64,000 bases of DNA from positions 1 to 64,000 of the forward strand of contig CAYZVM010000001.1 in the NCBI GenBank assembly GCA_964481485.1, given 5' to 3'. The notes beneath the pieces are model-generated. The model worked only from the letters and a program-made list of their open reading frames with translations, ran no database searches and had not been told where the DNA came from. Origin of the DNA: M3007 sp964481485 (GTDB taxonomy: Bacteria; Bacteroidota; Bacteroidia; Chitinophagales; Saprospiraceae). The position numbers and the translations under genes were made by a program. Below are positions 9,097 through 17,336 of the stretch, one piece after another (positions within the stretch are counted from its first letter, which is position 1; every line of letters starts with the position of its first letter).

Positions 9097-10026
9097 TCAC
9101 GCCTGCTGCTCGTCAGATTTGTCGGCGGCAGGAGCAAAAGCATCCTCTTCCTCCTTGCGTCGCCCGCTGATAAACCGCCACAGGGCTGCACCGCCCGCCA
9201 AAAGCGCCACGATGATGACCTTGCCGAACTTGGCGAGAATGGCAAAAAAGCCCGCTTTTGCCAGCACCTTGCCCGCCACAAGACCACCGATGCTCCAAGC
9301 CGCGATTTTGTCGCCCGACGATTCGCTGAAATCGGCGTAGCGATTGCCGTCTGTGAAGGCTACTGAAGAAATGATGCCCGGCACTGCGCTTTTCACCGTT
9401 TCCAATTGGTTCATCATGCCGATGGCGTTCATCGAAAGCACACCCTTTCGGCCCAGCACCCGCACATCGTAGTTCAGCGTATTTTCCAGGTAGTCGCCTA
9501 CGCGAAATTCTTTTGCCCAGTGCAGTACCTTCTTTTCTTTGTCATAGTAGGGTGCGGAAGCCCATCCAACGATGTGGATTGCTTCATAGCCTTGCTCCAC
9601 AAGTTGTTGGTTTTCAGCTTCAGAGTCCTTTTTGATGCTTTCCAACAATTGATCGTAGTTGATTTCGTCCGCGTCGCCGTCCTTGACGTAGCCCATGTCG
9701 TCCCAAGTGATGTTGAATGCAAAACTGGCGGAATCCATCGGGCCTTGGTCGGAGGGGAAAATCATGCCGAGCGATGTTTGGCCAGGTGGGTTGCCCCACA
9801 GGTCTTCGAGTACTTGGCGGCTCTGTTCGGGGTTGAGATAGCGAAAACCGGCAGGTACATTGAGTGTCGCCAGCCCGTCGCCGAGCGTGATTTGGCCGAT
9901 CTGGTACTGATAAGACGCGGTAATGCTGTCCACCAAACGTTCGATTTGGTCGTCGCTCAATTCTTGCGCGTTCGCAATTTGGCAGCACAACAGCGCCGCG
10001 AGTGTTGTCATCAGGAATTGTTTCAT
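9097..10026 (-). CDS. DUF2167 family membrane protein
   Basis: The 309-residue protein has a signal peptide (about 1-20, ending ANAQ), a long extracytoplasmic region, and near the C-terminus two hydrophobic segments (about 245-280, e.g. FGKVIIVALLAGGAALW) followed by a short acidic cytoplasmic tail. Features of DUF2167 include the GDGLATLNVPAGFRYL start, the YVKDGDADEINYDQLL segment and the WAKEF/LNYDVRVLGRKGVLSMN core. The family's function is not established. It reads away from pheS and shares the 10027-10250 divergent intergenic region with it. Confidence 0.85.
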   Translation of the reverse strand: MKQFLMTTLAALLCCQIANAQELSDDQIERLVDSITASYQYQIGQITLGDGLATLNVPAGFRYLNPEQSRQVLEDLWGNPPGQTSLGMIFPSDQGPMDSASFAFNITWDDMGYVKDGDADEINYDQLLESIKKDSEAENQQLVEQGYEAIHIVGWASAPYYDKEKKVLHWAKEFRVGDYLENTLNYDVRVLGRKGVLSMNAIGMMNQLETVKSAVPGIISSVAFTDGNRYADFSESSGDKIAAWSIGGLVAGKVLAKAGFFAILAKFGKVIIVALLAGGAALWRFISGRRKEEEDAFAPAADKSDEQQA

Positions 10027-10194
10027 AAAAAGGGGAGGTTGGGTTTAGGTGAGAAAATAGTTTTAGGGTGCAAAAATGTGGAGTAAACGACAAATCGGGG
10101 TTTAAATATTGCATATCGCAAAGTTTGAAACCCGGCCATTGGTACTGGCCTGTCGGAAATTGAACTGAAATTTTTTCGACCTTTGCCACACGTT

Positions 10195-10230
10195 AAAAAC
10201 GCCCACCACCCACCGCACGGGCGCTTTTTG
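10195..10230 (+). promoter_or_regulatory. Terminator-like hairpin in pheS leader
   Basis: AAAAACGCCC and GGGCG(C)TTTTT pair with one bulged base around a 13-base loop, ending in a T tract 21 bases before the pheS ATG. A weak -7-like GACCTTTG lies at 10178-10185. The upstream gene points away, so there is no plus-strand transcript to terminate other than that of pheS itself, which makes attenuation plausible. Confidence 0.5.
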
Positions 10231-10250
10231 TTTTCAAAACAAATTTCTCC

Positions 10251-11282
10251 ATGTCCGACATCTTCGAAAAAGCCCAACAAGCCCTCGCCGATTTAGCCGC
10301 CGAATCGCCCGCCAACTCGGAAGCACTCGAAACTTTCCGCATCCATTACCTCGGCTCCAAAGGCTTGGTCAAAAGCCTCATGGAGGAAATGCGCAATGTG
10401 CCGAACGAGCGCAAACGCGACTACGGCCAACTGATGAACACGCTCAAACAACAAGCCGAGGAGAAATACCTGTCGCTCAAATCTGCTTTCGAGGCGCAGG
10501 CAGAAAGCACGCTGGGACAAACACTTGACCTCACCGCGCCCGGCGAACCGCGCCCGCTTGGCTCGCGCCACCCGGTGGCCTTGACGCTCAACCGCATCGT
10601 GGACATTTTCGCCCGCATGGGCTTCTCCGTCGCCGACGGCCCCGAAATTGAGGACGACTGGCACAACTTTACCTCCATGAACACGCCGGAAGACCACCCC
10701 GCCCGCGATATGCAGGACACGTTTTACGTCGTGGATGCGCCCGGAATGCTCCTGCGCACCCACACCTCGCCCGTACAGGCGCGGGTGATGCAGTCGCGCA
10801 AACCGCCCATCCGTATCATCGCGCCGGGGCGTGTGTACCGCAATGAGACCATTTCCACGCGCTCACACGCACAATTCCACCAAGTGGAAGGGCTATATGT
10901 GGACGAGTGCGTTTCCTTTGCCGACCTCAAACAGACGCTGCTTTATTTCGCCCAAGAAATGTTTGGTGCGCCAAAAATCCGGCTGCGCCCCTCGTTTTTC
11001 CCTTTCACCGAACCTTCGGCGGAAATGGACATCTGGCTCGGCACCGATACGGAGAAAAACTATCGCCTGACCAAAGGCACGGGCTGGCTCGAAATCCTCG
11101 GCTGCGGCATGGTGGATCCCGCCGTGCTGGAAATGTGCGGCATTGACTCAAAAAAATACAGCGGATTTGCTTTCGGCATGGGCATCGAACGGCAGGCGCT
11201 GCGGCTGTACGAGATTGGTGACATCCGGTTGCTGTTCGAGAATGATGTGCGGTTTTTGAGGCAATTCGCGGCAGCGATGTGA
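10251..11282 (+). CDS. pheS: Phenylalanine--tRNA ligase alpha subunit
   Basis: The 343-residue product matches the usual length of bacterial PheS. An N-terminal coiled-coil tRNA-binding arm (about 1-90) precedes the class II synthetase core. Visible signatures are the HPVALTLNRI entry, GFSVADGPEIEDDWHNF, motif 2 around RVYRNETISTRSHAQFHQVEG and motif 3 GFAFGMGIERQALRLYEIGD. It charges tRNA-Phe as part of the alpha2-beta2 enzyme with PheT in the cytoplasm. pheT is not adjacent here, as is common in Bacteroidota. Expression may be controlled by the hairpin in its leader. Confidence 0.96.
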   Translation: MSDIFEKAQQALADLAAESPANSEALETFRIHYLGSKGLVKSLMEEMRNVPNERKRDYGQLMNTLKQQAEEKYLSLKSAFEAQAESTLGQTLDLTAPGEPRPLGSRHPVALTLNRIVDIFARMGFSVADGPEIEDDWHNFTSMNTPEDHPARDMQDTFYVVDAPGMLLRTHTSPVQARVMQSRKPPIRIIAPGRVYRNETISTRSHAQFHQVEGLYVDECVSFADLKQTLLYFAQEMFGAPKIRLRPSFFPFTEPSAEMDIWLGTDTEKNYRLTKGTGWLEILGCGMVDPAVLEMCGIDSKKYSGFAFGMGIERQALRLYEIGDIRLLFENDVRFLRQFAAAM

Positions 11283-11334
11283 GGTTAGCTGTAAAAATAA
11301 TTGCGTCTCAAAGTCATTCAAACCTGAAGCCAGT

Positions 11335-11568
11335 ATGGAACTTGCTATCATAAACAGCAAAATCCACGAAATCAGGGGCAAAAGGTGATGCTTAATTTTG
11401 ATTTGACAATTCTTTGCGAGGTGCCAACCAAAGTGCTCAATAAGCTGTCAAGCGCAATATTGGGCGCTTCCCAGAGGGTGTTATATTTCAACTTGCCACA
11501 GAAGAGTGGCAAAACTTGAGGTCACAATTTGTGACCGGTTCACAAAAACACCGGGAGGCAAAGCCCTG
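11335..11568 (+). pseudogene. ORF6N-domain protein remnant with three frameshifts
   Basis: The frame starts MELAIINSKIHEIRGKR and stops. Restoring one lost base near 11384 gives VMLNFDLTILCEVPTKVLN; restoring another near 11440 gives AVKRNIGRFPEG, IFQLATEEWQNLRSQFVTGS and QKHR; a third near 11553 gives GGKAL. Read together this is a nearly perfect ORF6N N-terminal domain (found in phage antirepressor-like and mobile-element proteins of Bacteroidota). The expected continuation PYAFTEQG is absent, so the gene is also truncated. Bases 11569-11823 hold no gene I can recognise, only a nine-base inverted repeat ATTTGGCTT/AAGCCAAAT around 11727-11793. Confidence 0.8.
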
Positions 11569-11823
11569 CACCCTGACCCTTAGCGGCCGCCCGAGTGGAG
11601 CGACCGATCCACGCATCGGTTTTAAAAAGTAGCATTGGCTCCTCAATACATGGCTCCAGCGATTTTTGCCGACTTTCGACGGATTCTCCTCGAAAATAGC
11701 GAGCATTGCGGACGCTAAGCCACGCATATTTGGCTTCCAAAGAAGGCGTTGGGCATTGGACGTTGAGATATTTGACCGTCCAAAGCCAAATGTCCGATAT
11801 CTCATTTCAAAAATTCGAAAATC

Positions 11824-12723
11824 ATGTTTCTTTCACTCATCGGCCTGCTCATACTCGCAGTCACTTCAACCATCGCCAAAGCCAATCCCAACCTGTCAAG
11901 TATCGGAAAAACAGGCCGTTACGTCGGCCTCGGGCTGGTTTTGCTCGGTCTTTCCACCGCGTGTTTTATCCAAATCCAGCCCGGCGAAGTGGGCGTAAAG
12001 ACGCTGTTCGGAAAAGTGCAGCCTGGCGTTTTGACCGAAGGTTTGAACGTCATCAACCCATTCATGGAGATTACACGGTTCGATATCCGCACCCAAAACT
12101 ACACCATGTCGGGAATGCAGGACGAACGCGCTTCGGGCGACGATGCCATCCACGTTCTCTCTGCTGATGGTCTCGAAGTCGTCATTGATATGACGATCCT
12201 GTACCGAATGACTGGCGACAAGGCACCCGAAATCCTGCGCACCCTCGGCAAAGGCTACCGTGACGTGATCGTGCGCCCGCTCACCCGCACCAAAATCCGC
12301 GACTTCGCCGCCTATTATGATGCGGTGTCGCTCTATTCCACCAAACGCGACGAATTTCAGCAGCGCCTGTTCAAATCTCTCGACGACGAATTCCGCAAAA
12401 GCGGCCTCATTTTGGAACAAATGCTCGTCCGAAACATCAACCTGCCCGAATCCGTCAAACAAACCATCGAGTCAAAAATCAACGCCGAGCAAGATGCCCA
12501 GAAGATGAAATTCGTGCTCGAAAAAGAACGCCAAGAAGCCGACCGCAAACGCGTGGAGGCTCAGGGCATCGCCGACTACCAGCGCATCATCACTTCCACG
12601 CTGACCGACCGGCTGCTCCAATATGAGCAAATAAAGGCGCAAAAAGAACTCGCACTTTCCGCCAATTCCAAAGTAGTCATCATGGGCAGCGGCAAAAGCG
12701 CCCCGATTTTGATTGGGCAATGA
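11824..12723 (+). CDS. Prohibitin-like SPFH/Band 7 membrane protein
   Basis: The 299-residue protein has one or two N-terminal hydrophobic segments (about 1-17 and 32-50), then an SPFH domain (about 52-210; IQPGEVGVKTLFGKVQPGVL, VEVVIDMTILYR-type core, LPESVKQTIESK) and a C-terminal alanine/glutamate-rich coiled coil (about 215-270). It lacks the NfeD-type partner seen with some stomatins. Prohibitin-like proteins form large ring assemblies at the inner membrane and often influence proteases such as FtsH, which is family knowledge. A long TTTAGA hairpin separates it from the next gene. Confidence 0.85.
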   Translation: MFLSLIGLLILAVTSTIAKANPNLSSIGKTGRYVGLGLVLLGLSTACFIQIQPGEVGVKTLFGKVQPGVLTEGLNVINPFMEITRFDIRTQNYTMSGMQDERASGDDAIHVLSADGLEVVIDMTILYRMTGDKAPEILRTLGKGYRDVIVRPLTRTKIRDFAAYYDAVSLYSTKRDEFQQRLFKSLDDEFRKSGLILEQMLVRNINLPESVKQTIESKINAEQDAQKMKFVLEKERQEADRKRVEAQGIADYQRIITSTLTDRLLQYEQIKAQKELALSANSKVVIMGSGKSAPILIGQ

Positions 12724-12726
12724 GGT

Positions 12727-12840
12727 GGGTTTAGATGGTTTAGATAGTTTAGAGGGGTTTAGATTTGAATCTCAATTTATTGGTTTTCAGAGTGTTCTTA
12801 TCTAAACCATTCTAAACCCCTCTAACCCATTCTAAACTCT
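12727..12840 (+). repeat. TTTAGA/TCTAAAC intergenic hairpin, copy 1
   Basis: Four GTTTAGA-type units (12727-12763) are followed, after an A/T-rich loop, by four complementary TCTAAAC-type units (12800-12839). The two arms can fold into a long stem. It fills the space between two co-directional genes and ends 28 bases before the ATG at 12868. Confidence 0.85.
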
Positions 12841-12867
12841 TCAAAACCACAGATTCAGGTACTTCGA

Positions 12868-13617
12868 ATGATTCAACTTTCCGTCGTCATTATCACCTTC
12901 AATGAAGAACGCAACATCGGGCGTTGCCTCGACTCGCTCGCCGGTGTGGCCGACGATGTGGTGATAGTGGATTCATTTTCAACAGACAAAACGGAGAAAA
13001 TTTGCCGCGAAAAAGGTGCGCGTTTTGTCCAACACGCTTTTGAAAGTTTCGGGGCACAGAAGAATTGGGCGCTCGGCCAAGCTCTCTACCCGCACGTTCT
13101 TTCGCTCGACGCGGACGAAGCATTGAGCGAAAAACTCCGCGCCTCCATATTATTGGCAAAAAAAAACTGGCAGCACGACGGCTACACGCTGACCCGCATG
13201 ACCAATTATTGCGGCCAATGGATTCGCTATTCGGGTTGGTATCCCGACCGCAAACTGCGCCTGTTCGACACCCGAAAAGGCCGGTGGGGCGACGATGCCG
13301 TGCATGAAAAAGTGGAAATGGACGCGGGCAGCAGTATCGGCCATTTGGATGGCGACTTGCTGCATTACAGTTATTACACAGTAAACGAACACGTCGAGCG
13401 CGTGCGCAAATACGCCGATATGGCCGCCCGCGCATTGCACGCGCAGCGCAAACGCGCTACTTGGCTGAATGTGGTTTTTAGCCCAATCTTCAAGTTTCTC
13501 CGAAACTACATCCTGAAATTGGGTTTCCTCGATGGTCGCGCCGGCTGGACCGTTTGCCGGATTGCCGCGTTGGAGACATATTTGAAATACCGCACCCTCA
13601 TGCGTTTGCGTTCATAG
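12868..13617 (+). CDS. Family 2 glycosyltransferase (WaaE/KdtX-like)
   Basis: The 249-residue GT-A enzyme begins LSVVIITFNEERNIGRCLDSL, has the VDSFSTDKT nucleotide-binding segment and the LDADEALS metal-binding motif, and continues with the YPDRKLRLFDTRKGRWG and VHE motifs typical of WaaE-like lipopolysaccharide core beta-glycosyltransferases. There is no membrane anchor except a hydrophobic stretch near residues 195-215. It would transfer a sugar from a nucleotide sugar to lipid A core or another envelope glycan. A thioredoxin-like lipoprotein gene follows after 23 bases, suggesting co-transcription. Confidence 0.88.
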   Translation: MIQLSVVIITFNEERNIGRCLDSLAGVADDVVIVDSFSTDKTEKICREKGARFVQHAFESFGAQKNWALGQALYPHVLSLDADEALSEKLRASILLAKKNWQHDGYTLTRMTNYCGQWIRYSGWYPDRKLRLFDTRKGRWGDDAVHEKVEMDAGSSIGHLDGDLLHYSYYTVNEHVERVRKYADMAARALHAQRKRATWLNVVFSPIFKFLRNYILKLGFLDGRAGWTVCRIAALETYLKYRTLMRLRS

Positions 13618-13640
13618 GCCGTCATTAAAAAACGTCTGCG

Positions 13641-14138
13641 ATGTTCCGATTTTTCCCCGTCCTCTTCCTTCTGTTTGCCTGTCAATCCCCACAAAAAACG
13701 GCACAGCCCCCTCGCCAGCAGCCCGTCTCCAAACCCAAGCCCGCCATTGCGACCATCGCGACGGCACCCGAATCCACCACTATTGCTTGGCTCGACAGCG
13801 AGCGCCTGATGCCCGTGCTCGAACAGGCACAACGCGAAAAAAAGCCCGTGTTTGTGGAGTTTTACGCCTCTTGGTGCGCCCCATGTAAGGTCATGGAAGA
13901 AGAAATCTTTACTCAGGTTCCTACTTTGCGCTACCTGAACATGAATTTTCTGAATTTCCGCACTGACTTTGATTCTCCCTCTGGGAAAACTATTGCCTCC
14001 ATTTACGAAGTAAAATCCCTCCCAACGGTCTTATTCCTCGACCCGCAGGGTGTGGTGCTGGAGCGGCACACGGGCATGGCAAATCCCTCGGTGCTACGCT
14101 CGCTCGGCGATTCGGCCATGCTGAAAATGAAAAAATAA
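13641..14138 (+). CDS. Thioredoxin-fold lipoprotein
   Basis: The 165-residue precursor has a lipobox LLFAC with Cys14 as the probable lipidated residue, a Pro/Gln/Lys-rich linker (about 18-45), and a thioredoxin domain (about 50-160) with the redox motif WCAPC inside FVEFYASWCAPCKVMEEEIF and the cis-proline segment SLPTVLF. It probably acts in the periplasm as a disulfide oxidoreductase (DUF255/thiol:disulfide interchange type). The short spacing to the glycosyltransferase upstream suggests a shared transcript, but no functional link is known. Confidence 0.87.
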   Translation: MFRFFPVLFLLFACQSPQKTAQPPRQQPVSKPKPAIATIATAPESTTIAWLDSERLMPVLEQAQREKKPVFVEFYASWCAPCKVMEEEIFTQVPTLRYLNMNFLNFRTDFDSPSGKTIASIYEVKSLPTVLFLDPQGVVLERHTGMANPSVLRSLGDSAMLKMKK

Positions 14139-14143
14139 CGCGC

Positions 14144-14172
14144 CGTAACGCCGACTAGCAGTCGGCGTTACG
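14144..14172. repeat. GTAACGCC-family palindrome, short copy
   Basis: Perfect 13-base arms CGTAACGCCGACT and AGTCGGCGTTACG enclose the loop AGC. It lies between two convergent genes and its right arm provides the TAA stop codon (14168-14170) of the minus-strand hydratase gene. It could also serve as a bidirectional terminator. Confidence 0.85.
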
Positions 14173-14935
14173 ATTTGAATGCCGCAATCGCCTTTTTGGT
14201 AAATTCCGACAGCGCCAATCGCCCACTGATGGCTGCCCGCTCGTAAAGGAGAGATTCCCAATGTTCCGTCCCTTGCCAGAAAACCCTTTTCAATTCTGCG
14301 AGCGCATCCGGGCTGTAAGAGCAAAGATTTTTGCAAAAATGGTCGAGATACGCGTCCATTTGCTCCACCGTCTCGAACACTTCTTGGAACAGGTTTTTCG
14401 ACTTCGCCCAATCCGCCGTGAGCCACTCGGAAGGGTTCAACGACATTTGCGCAAAAACCGCAGACCCCACTTTTCGCTCCACCGCCGGGCCGATGACGAA
14501 GGGGCCGAAACCCACCGCCAATTCGCTCAAACGCACAGATGCCCATTTTGAGGCGATGCAAAAATCCATTCCGGCGGCAAGCCCAACACCACCGCCAACG
14601 GCCTTTCCGTGGATACGCCCGACGATGATTTTTGGGCAAGTTCGCATGGCGTTGATGACATTGCCAAAGCCGGAAAAGAAACGCAGGCTCGTTTCAAAAT
14701 CCTGAATAGCAATAAGTTCGTCGAAACTCGCTCCCGCGCAAAAAGTCTTGTGCTCGGCGCTGCGCAGCACGATGATTTTGGCGGCAGGGTTTTTCCCCGC
14801 GGCTTCAAATGCCGCAATCAACTCATTCAGCAACTTGCTCGGCAGGCTGTTGTGGTTGGGGTGGTAGAAAATAATGTGCGCTACGCCGTCGGTCGCCACG
14901 TCGGTGCGGACGTAGCCTTGTTGGGTGATGTCCAT
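14168..14935 (-). CDS. Enoyl-CoA hydratase/isomerase family protein
   Basis: The 255-residue crotonase-fold enzyme has the first oxyanion-hole segment FCAGASFDEL, the second oxyanion-hole segment GKAVGGGVGLAAGMDFCIAS and a SELAVGFGP active-site stretch. Length and motifs match methylglutaconyl-CoA hydratase/PaaG-like members, which act on acyl-CoA in branched amino-acid or aromatic degradation; the exact substrate cannot be read from the sequence. The gene stands alone, with a -7 element upstream and a palindrome at its end. Confidence 0.87.
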   Translation of the reverse strand: MDITQQGYVRTDVATDGVAHIIFYHPNHNSLPSKLLNELIAAFEAAGKNPAAKIIVLRSAEHKTFCAGASFDELIAIQDFETSLRFFSGFGNVINAMRTCPKIIVGRIHGKAVGGGVGLAAGMDFCIASKWASVRLSELAVGFGPFVIGPAVERKVGSAVFAQMSLNPSEWLTADWAKSKNLFQEVFETVEQMDAYLDHFCKNLCSYSPDALAELKRVFWQGTEHWESLLYERAAISGRLALSEFTKKAIAAFKS

Positions 14936-15031
14936 GTGTTTTTTAAATTACAGACCTGTAAGGTTTTCGGAAACTTTATAGGTCTAAATGACGAGGTGAA
15001 ACCATAAAAAGTACCCCTTCTAAATTTGCGG

Positions 15032-15039
15032 CAAAGGTA
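15032..15039 (-). promoter_or_regulatory. Bacteroidota -7 element (TACCTTTG) for hydratase gene
   Basis: On the minus strand TACCTTTG matches TAnnTTTG exactly, 97 bases upstream of the ATG at 14935. A plus-strand TAAATTTG at 15021-15028 lies almost back-to-back with it but is 225 bases from the next plus-strand start, so its role is doubtful. Confidence 0.4.
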
Positions 15040-15252
15040 GAATAACGGCACACGGCGCACGGTACACGATGCACGGATTTTTGTTGAGCACAAACGTTGG
15101 GTCGGCGACGGCTTCAATTGAGGTAGGGTGGGTATTTGAAATTGAGTTTGTCCCCACCAAGACAAGTCGCCCGTATTTCGGACTTTTTGCACCACGTTTT
15201 TCCAACCTCGAGAGTTCTACCGTCGTCATTTTCAAAAATAAAAAACGACAGT

Positions 15253-16188
15253 ATGAACCATCGAAACAAATTCCTCCTCCTCCTTTTGACCGCGCTCGTT
15301 TTCGGAGCCTGCGTCAAAACCGAAATCATCCCCGAAACCTTGGAGCCAACACTCCGCGTCGAACCCGCCTCCGTCTCGCTCGCCGTTGGCCAAACGCGAC
15401 AACTGACCGGAACCTACACCGACGAGGCCGGTGAAGACCAATCTGCACAGGTTCAATGGAATACGAGCGTGCCCGATGTCGCCAGCGTGACTTCCGGCGG
15501 TTTGGTGACAGCCGTCGCGCCCGGTCAGGCGTGGGTCGTCGCCGCAGCAGACGGCTTGGCGGACTCGACGCTCGTCACCGTCACAGACAATGTCAACGCG
15601 GTGGCAAAAGTGGAAATCACCACCGCCCAAACAACGGTCAATGTCGGGGAGACACTCCAACTCGCGGCAAAAGCCTACAACGGCAACGACGAAGAAATCC
15701 CTGCGCCCATCGTGATTTGGGAAAGTTCCAACACCAACGTGCTGACCATCAGTGCCAACGGGACTGCTACTGGGCAAAATGCCGGAGCATCCTCCGTCAC
15801 GGCTTCCGTCTCGGGTATCAAAAGTTTGCCAGTCACATTCCAAGTAACACAAGCTGACGGCGCGGCACGCACAGGCACTTTTTCGGGAAATATGGGCTAC
15901 TCCGTCAGTGGTACTGCCACGCTCCAACAAACCGGCTCCGCGCTCCAACTGATTCTTGGCAGCAATTTTCAATCTTCCAACGGCCCGCAGTTGGGTGTTT
16001 ATTTAGCTACAACGGCCTCTGGAAGTTTGAACTCCCAGAACAGCCTCAAACTCGCCAACCTCAGCAGCAACAGCGGAATGCAGACATACAACGTGCCCGC
16101 CGGTGTGGGCCTGAACGACTACGATTATGTCGTGATTTACTGCATCCCATTCACCGTGCGTTTCGGCACAGCACAACTCGGCAATTAG
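15253..16188 (+). CDS. Lipoprotein with two Big2 Ig-like domains and a DM13 domain
   Basis: The 311-residue precursor has a signal peptide with lipobox (VFGAC, Cys20), two bacterial Ig-like group 2 domains (about 32-115 and 118-202; VEPASVSLAVGQTRQLTGTY and TTVNVGETLQLAAKAYNG), and a C-terminal DM13-like domain (about 208-311) with SGTATLQQTGSALQLILGSNF, the GPQLGVYL strand and the conserved cysteine in VVIYCIPFTVRFG. DM13 domains have been proposed to be redox or electron-transfer modules because of that cysteine. The start at 15253 rather than upstream alternatives is set by the signal peptide. A barrel protein gene follows after 27 bases, so the two probably form an operon. Confidence 0.82.
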   Translation: MNHRNKFLLLLLTALVFGACVKTEIIPETLEPTLRVEPASVSLAVGQTRQLTGTYTDEAGEDQSAQVQWNTSVPDVASVTSGGLVTAVAPGQAWVVAAADGLADSTLVTVTDNVNAVAKVEITTAQTTVNVGETLQLAAKAYNGNDEEIPAPIVIWESSNTNVLTISANGTATGQNAGASSVTASVSGIKSLPVTFQVTQADGAARTGTFSGNMGYSVSGTATLQQTGSALQLILGSNFQSSNGPQLGVYLATTASGSLNSQNSLKLANLSSNSGMQTYNVPAGVGLNDYDYVVIYCIPFTVRFGTAQLGN

Positions 16189-16215
16189 GCATCCTGCAAA
16201 TCCAATCAAAAAGAC

Positions 16216-17073
16216 ATGAAAAATAAAACAATCGCGCTTGTCGCTCTCTTTCTGCTCGCCGTCGCGCCCAGTTTCGCCAACGGTTGGCCCCAACCCAAAG
16301 GCCACGGCTTTTTCAAACTCGATTTTTCCTTCATCCGCGCCCGCAGTTTCTACGGCCCGGACGGAAATATCTACGACATCAATGGCTCTGGCACTTTGCT
16401 GGGCAACTACACCACCGCTTTTTATGGCGAATACGGCATCACGAACAAACTCACGGCCATTGCTTACGTCCCGTTTTTGGTACGCAATACGGTGAACGAA
16501 GGTGTGGGCGCTATCACCGGGGAGGTGTTGCAGCCGGGTTTGGAAAACACGGCTTTTGGCGATGTTGACCTCGGCCTCCGATATGGTTTTTTGAAAAAAG
16601 GAGGCTTTGTGCTCAGCGGCTCTCTCTGGCTCGGCATCCCCAGCGGCGACTACCAAAACCCGGATTTGCTTTTCACTGGCGACGGCGAATGGAACCAGCA
16701 ATTGCGCGTCGAATGGGGTTTCGGCGCGGCGCGTTGGTACACCAATGGCTACGCGGGGCTGAACAACCGCACCAAAGATTTTTCGGAAGAATTCCGGTTC
16801 CAGGTGGAGGTGGGCTACTGGCTTTTGAAAAACAAATTGCTGGCTTCCGCGAAACTCGCAGGTGTCGAATCTTTCAAAAACGGCAGCCCGACTGACTCGG
16901 GCAATGGCCTGTTTTCCAACAATGTGGAGTATATCTCGCCGCAATTGGGGCTGACTTGGGAGCAAAACGGGAAGTGGGGCGTGAGCGCCCTCGTGGCGGG
17001 TGCGTTTGCTGGCACCAATGCGCTGGCTTCGCCGTCGGTGTCGGTGGGGGTGTATCGGAAGTTGGCGCGGTAG
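16216..17073 (+). CDS. Outer-membrane beta-barrel (MetA-pathway/transporter-like)
   Basis: The 285-residue precursor has a signal peptide (about 1-22, ending SFAN) and then alternating amphipathic strands with aromatic girdles and a C-terminal strand ending VYRKLAR, as in outer-membrane barrels annotated as transporters or phenol meta-pathway barrels. GYGITNKLTAIAYVPFL- and FGDVDLGLRYGFLKKG-type turns fit this family. It likely sits in the outer membrane beside the DM13 lipoprotein encoded upstream. The transported compound is unknown. A strong terminator follows. Confidence 0.72.
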   Translation: MKNKTIALVALFLLAVAPSFANGWPQPKGHGFFKLDFSFIRARSFYGPDGNIYDINGSGTLLGNYTTAFYGEYGITNKLTAIAYVPFLVRNTVNEGVGAITGEVLQPGLENTAFGDVDLGLRYGFLKKGGFVLSGSLWLGIPSGDYQNPDLLFTGDGEWNQQLRVEWGFGAARWYTNGYAGLNNRTKDFSEEFRFQVEVGYWLLKNKLLASAKLAGVESFKNGSPTDSGNGLFSNNVEYISPQLGLTWEQNGKWGVSALVAGAFAGTNALASPSVSVGVYRKLAR

Positions 17074-17104
17074 CGCCGTTTTATTGGAAAATAGTTTCCA
17101 CAAA

Positions 17105-17153
17105 AATGCCCCGCCGGAGTCAAAAAATCTCTCCGAGCGGGGCATTTTCTGTT
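17105..17153 (+). terminator. Intrinsic terminator after barrel gene
   Basis: AATGCCCCGCCGGAG and CTCCGAGCGGGGCATT form a long stem with a mismatch and an A-rich loop, followed by TTTTC. It starts about 30 bases after the stop codon. Confidence 0.85.
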
Positions 17154-17259
17154 TCGCCAAAGTTGCTTTCTCAAAACATTGTCCTTTCGAACAATCTCCC
17201 ATTGTTGAGAACGCCAAAACTTATTTTTGCCTTTCCTTTGCCAAAGCCCCACAATCTTT

Positions 17260-17290
17260 TTTGGGCGGAAAAGGAGGAATTTTACTTTTG
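17260..17290 (+). promoter_or_regulatory. Strong Bacteroidota promoter
   Basis: TTTG (17260-17263), exactly 19 bases, then TACTTTTG (17283-17290) fit the Bacteroidota -33/-7 consensus perfectly. The ATG at 17337 lies 46 bases beyond the -7 box. Confidence 0.75.
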
Positions 17291-17336
17291 CCCGCTTTTA
17301 CTTTATATTTTTATTCAAATCAAATCCCTTCTTGTG

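Noticed and set aside
15021..15028. Plus-strand TAAATTTG as promoter of the Big2/DM13 lipoprotein gene
   Set aside because: It matches the -7 consensus but has no -33 box and is 225 bases from the start codon; chance occurrence is likely in this A/T-rich stretch.
16956..17336. N-terminal extension of the giant protease by 127 residues
   Set aside because: The open frame continues upstream, but it overlaps the barrel gene and the terminator at 17105-17153, and the ATG at 17337 begins a clean signal peptide after a consensus promoter.
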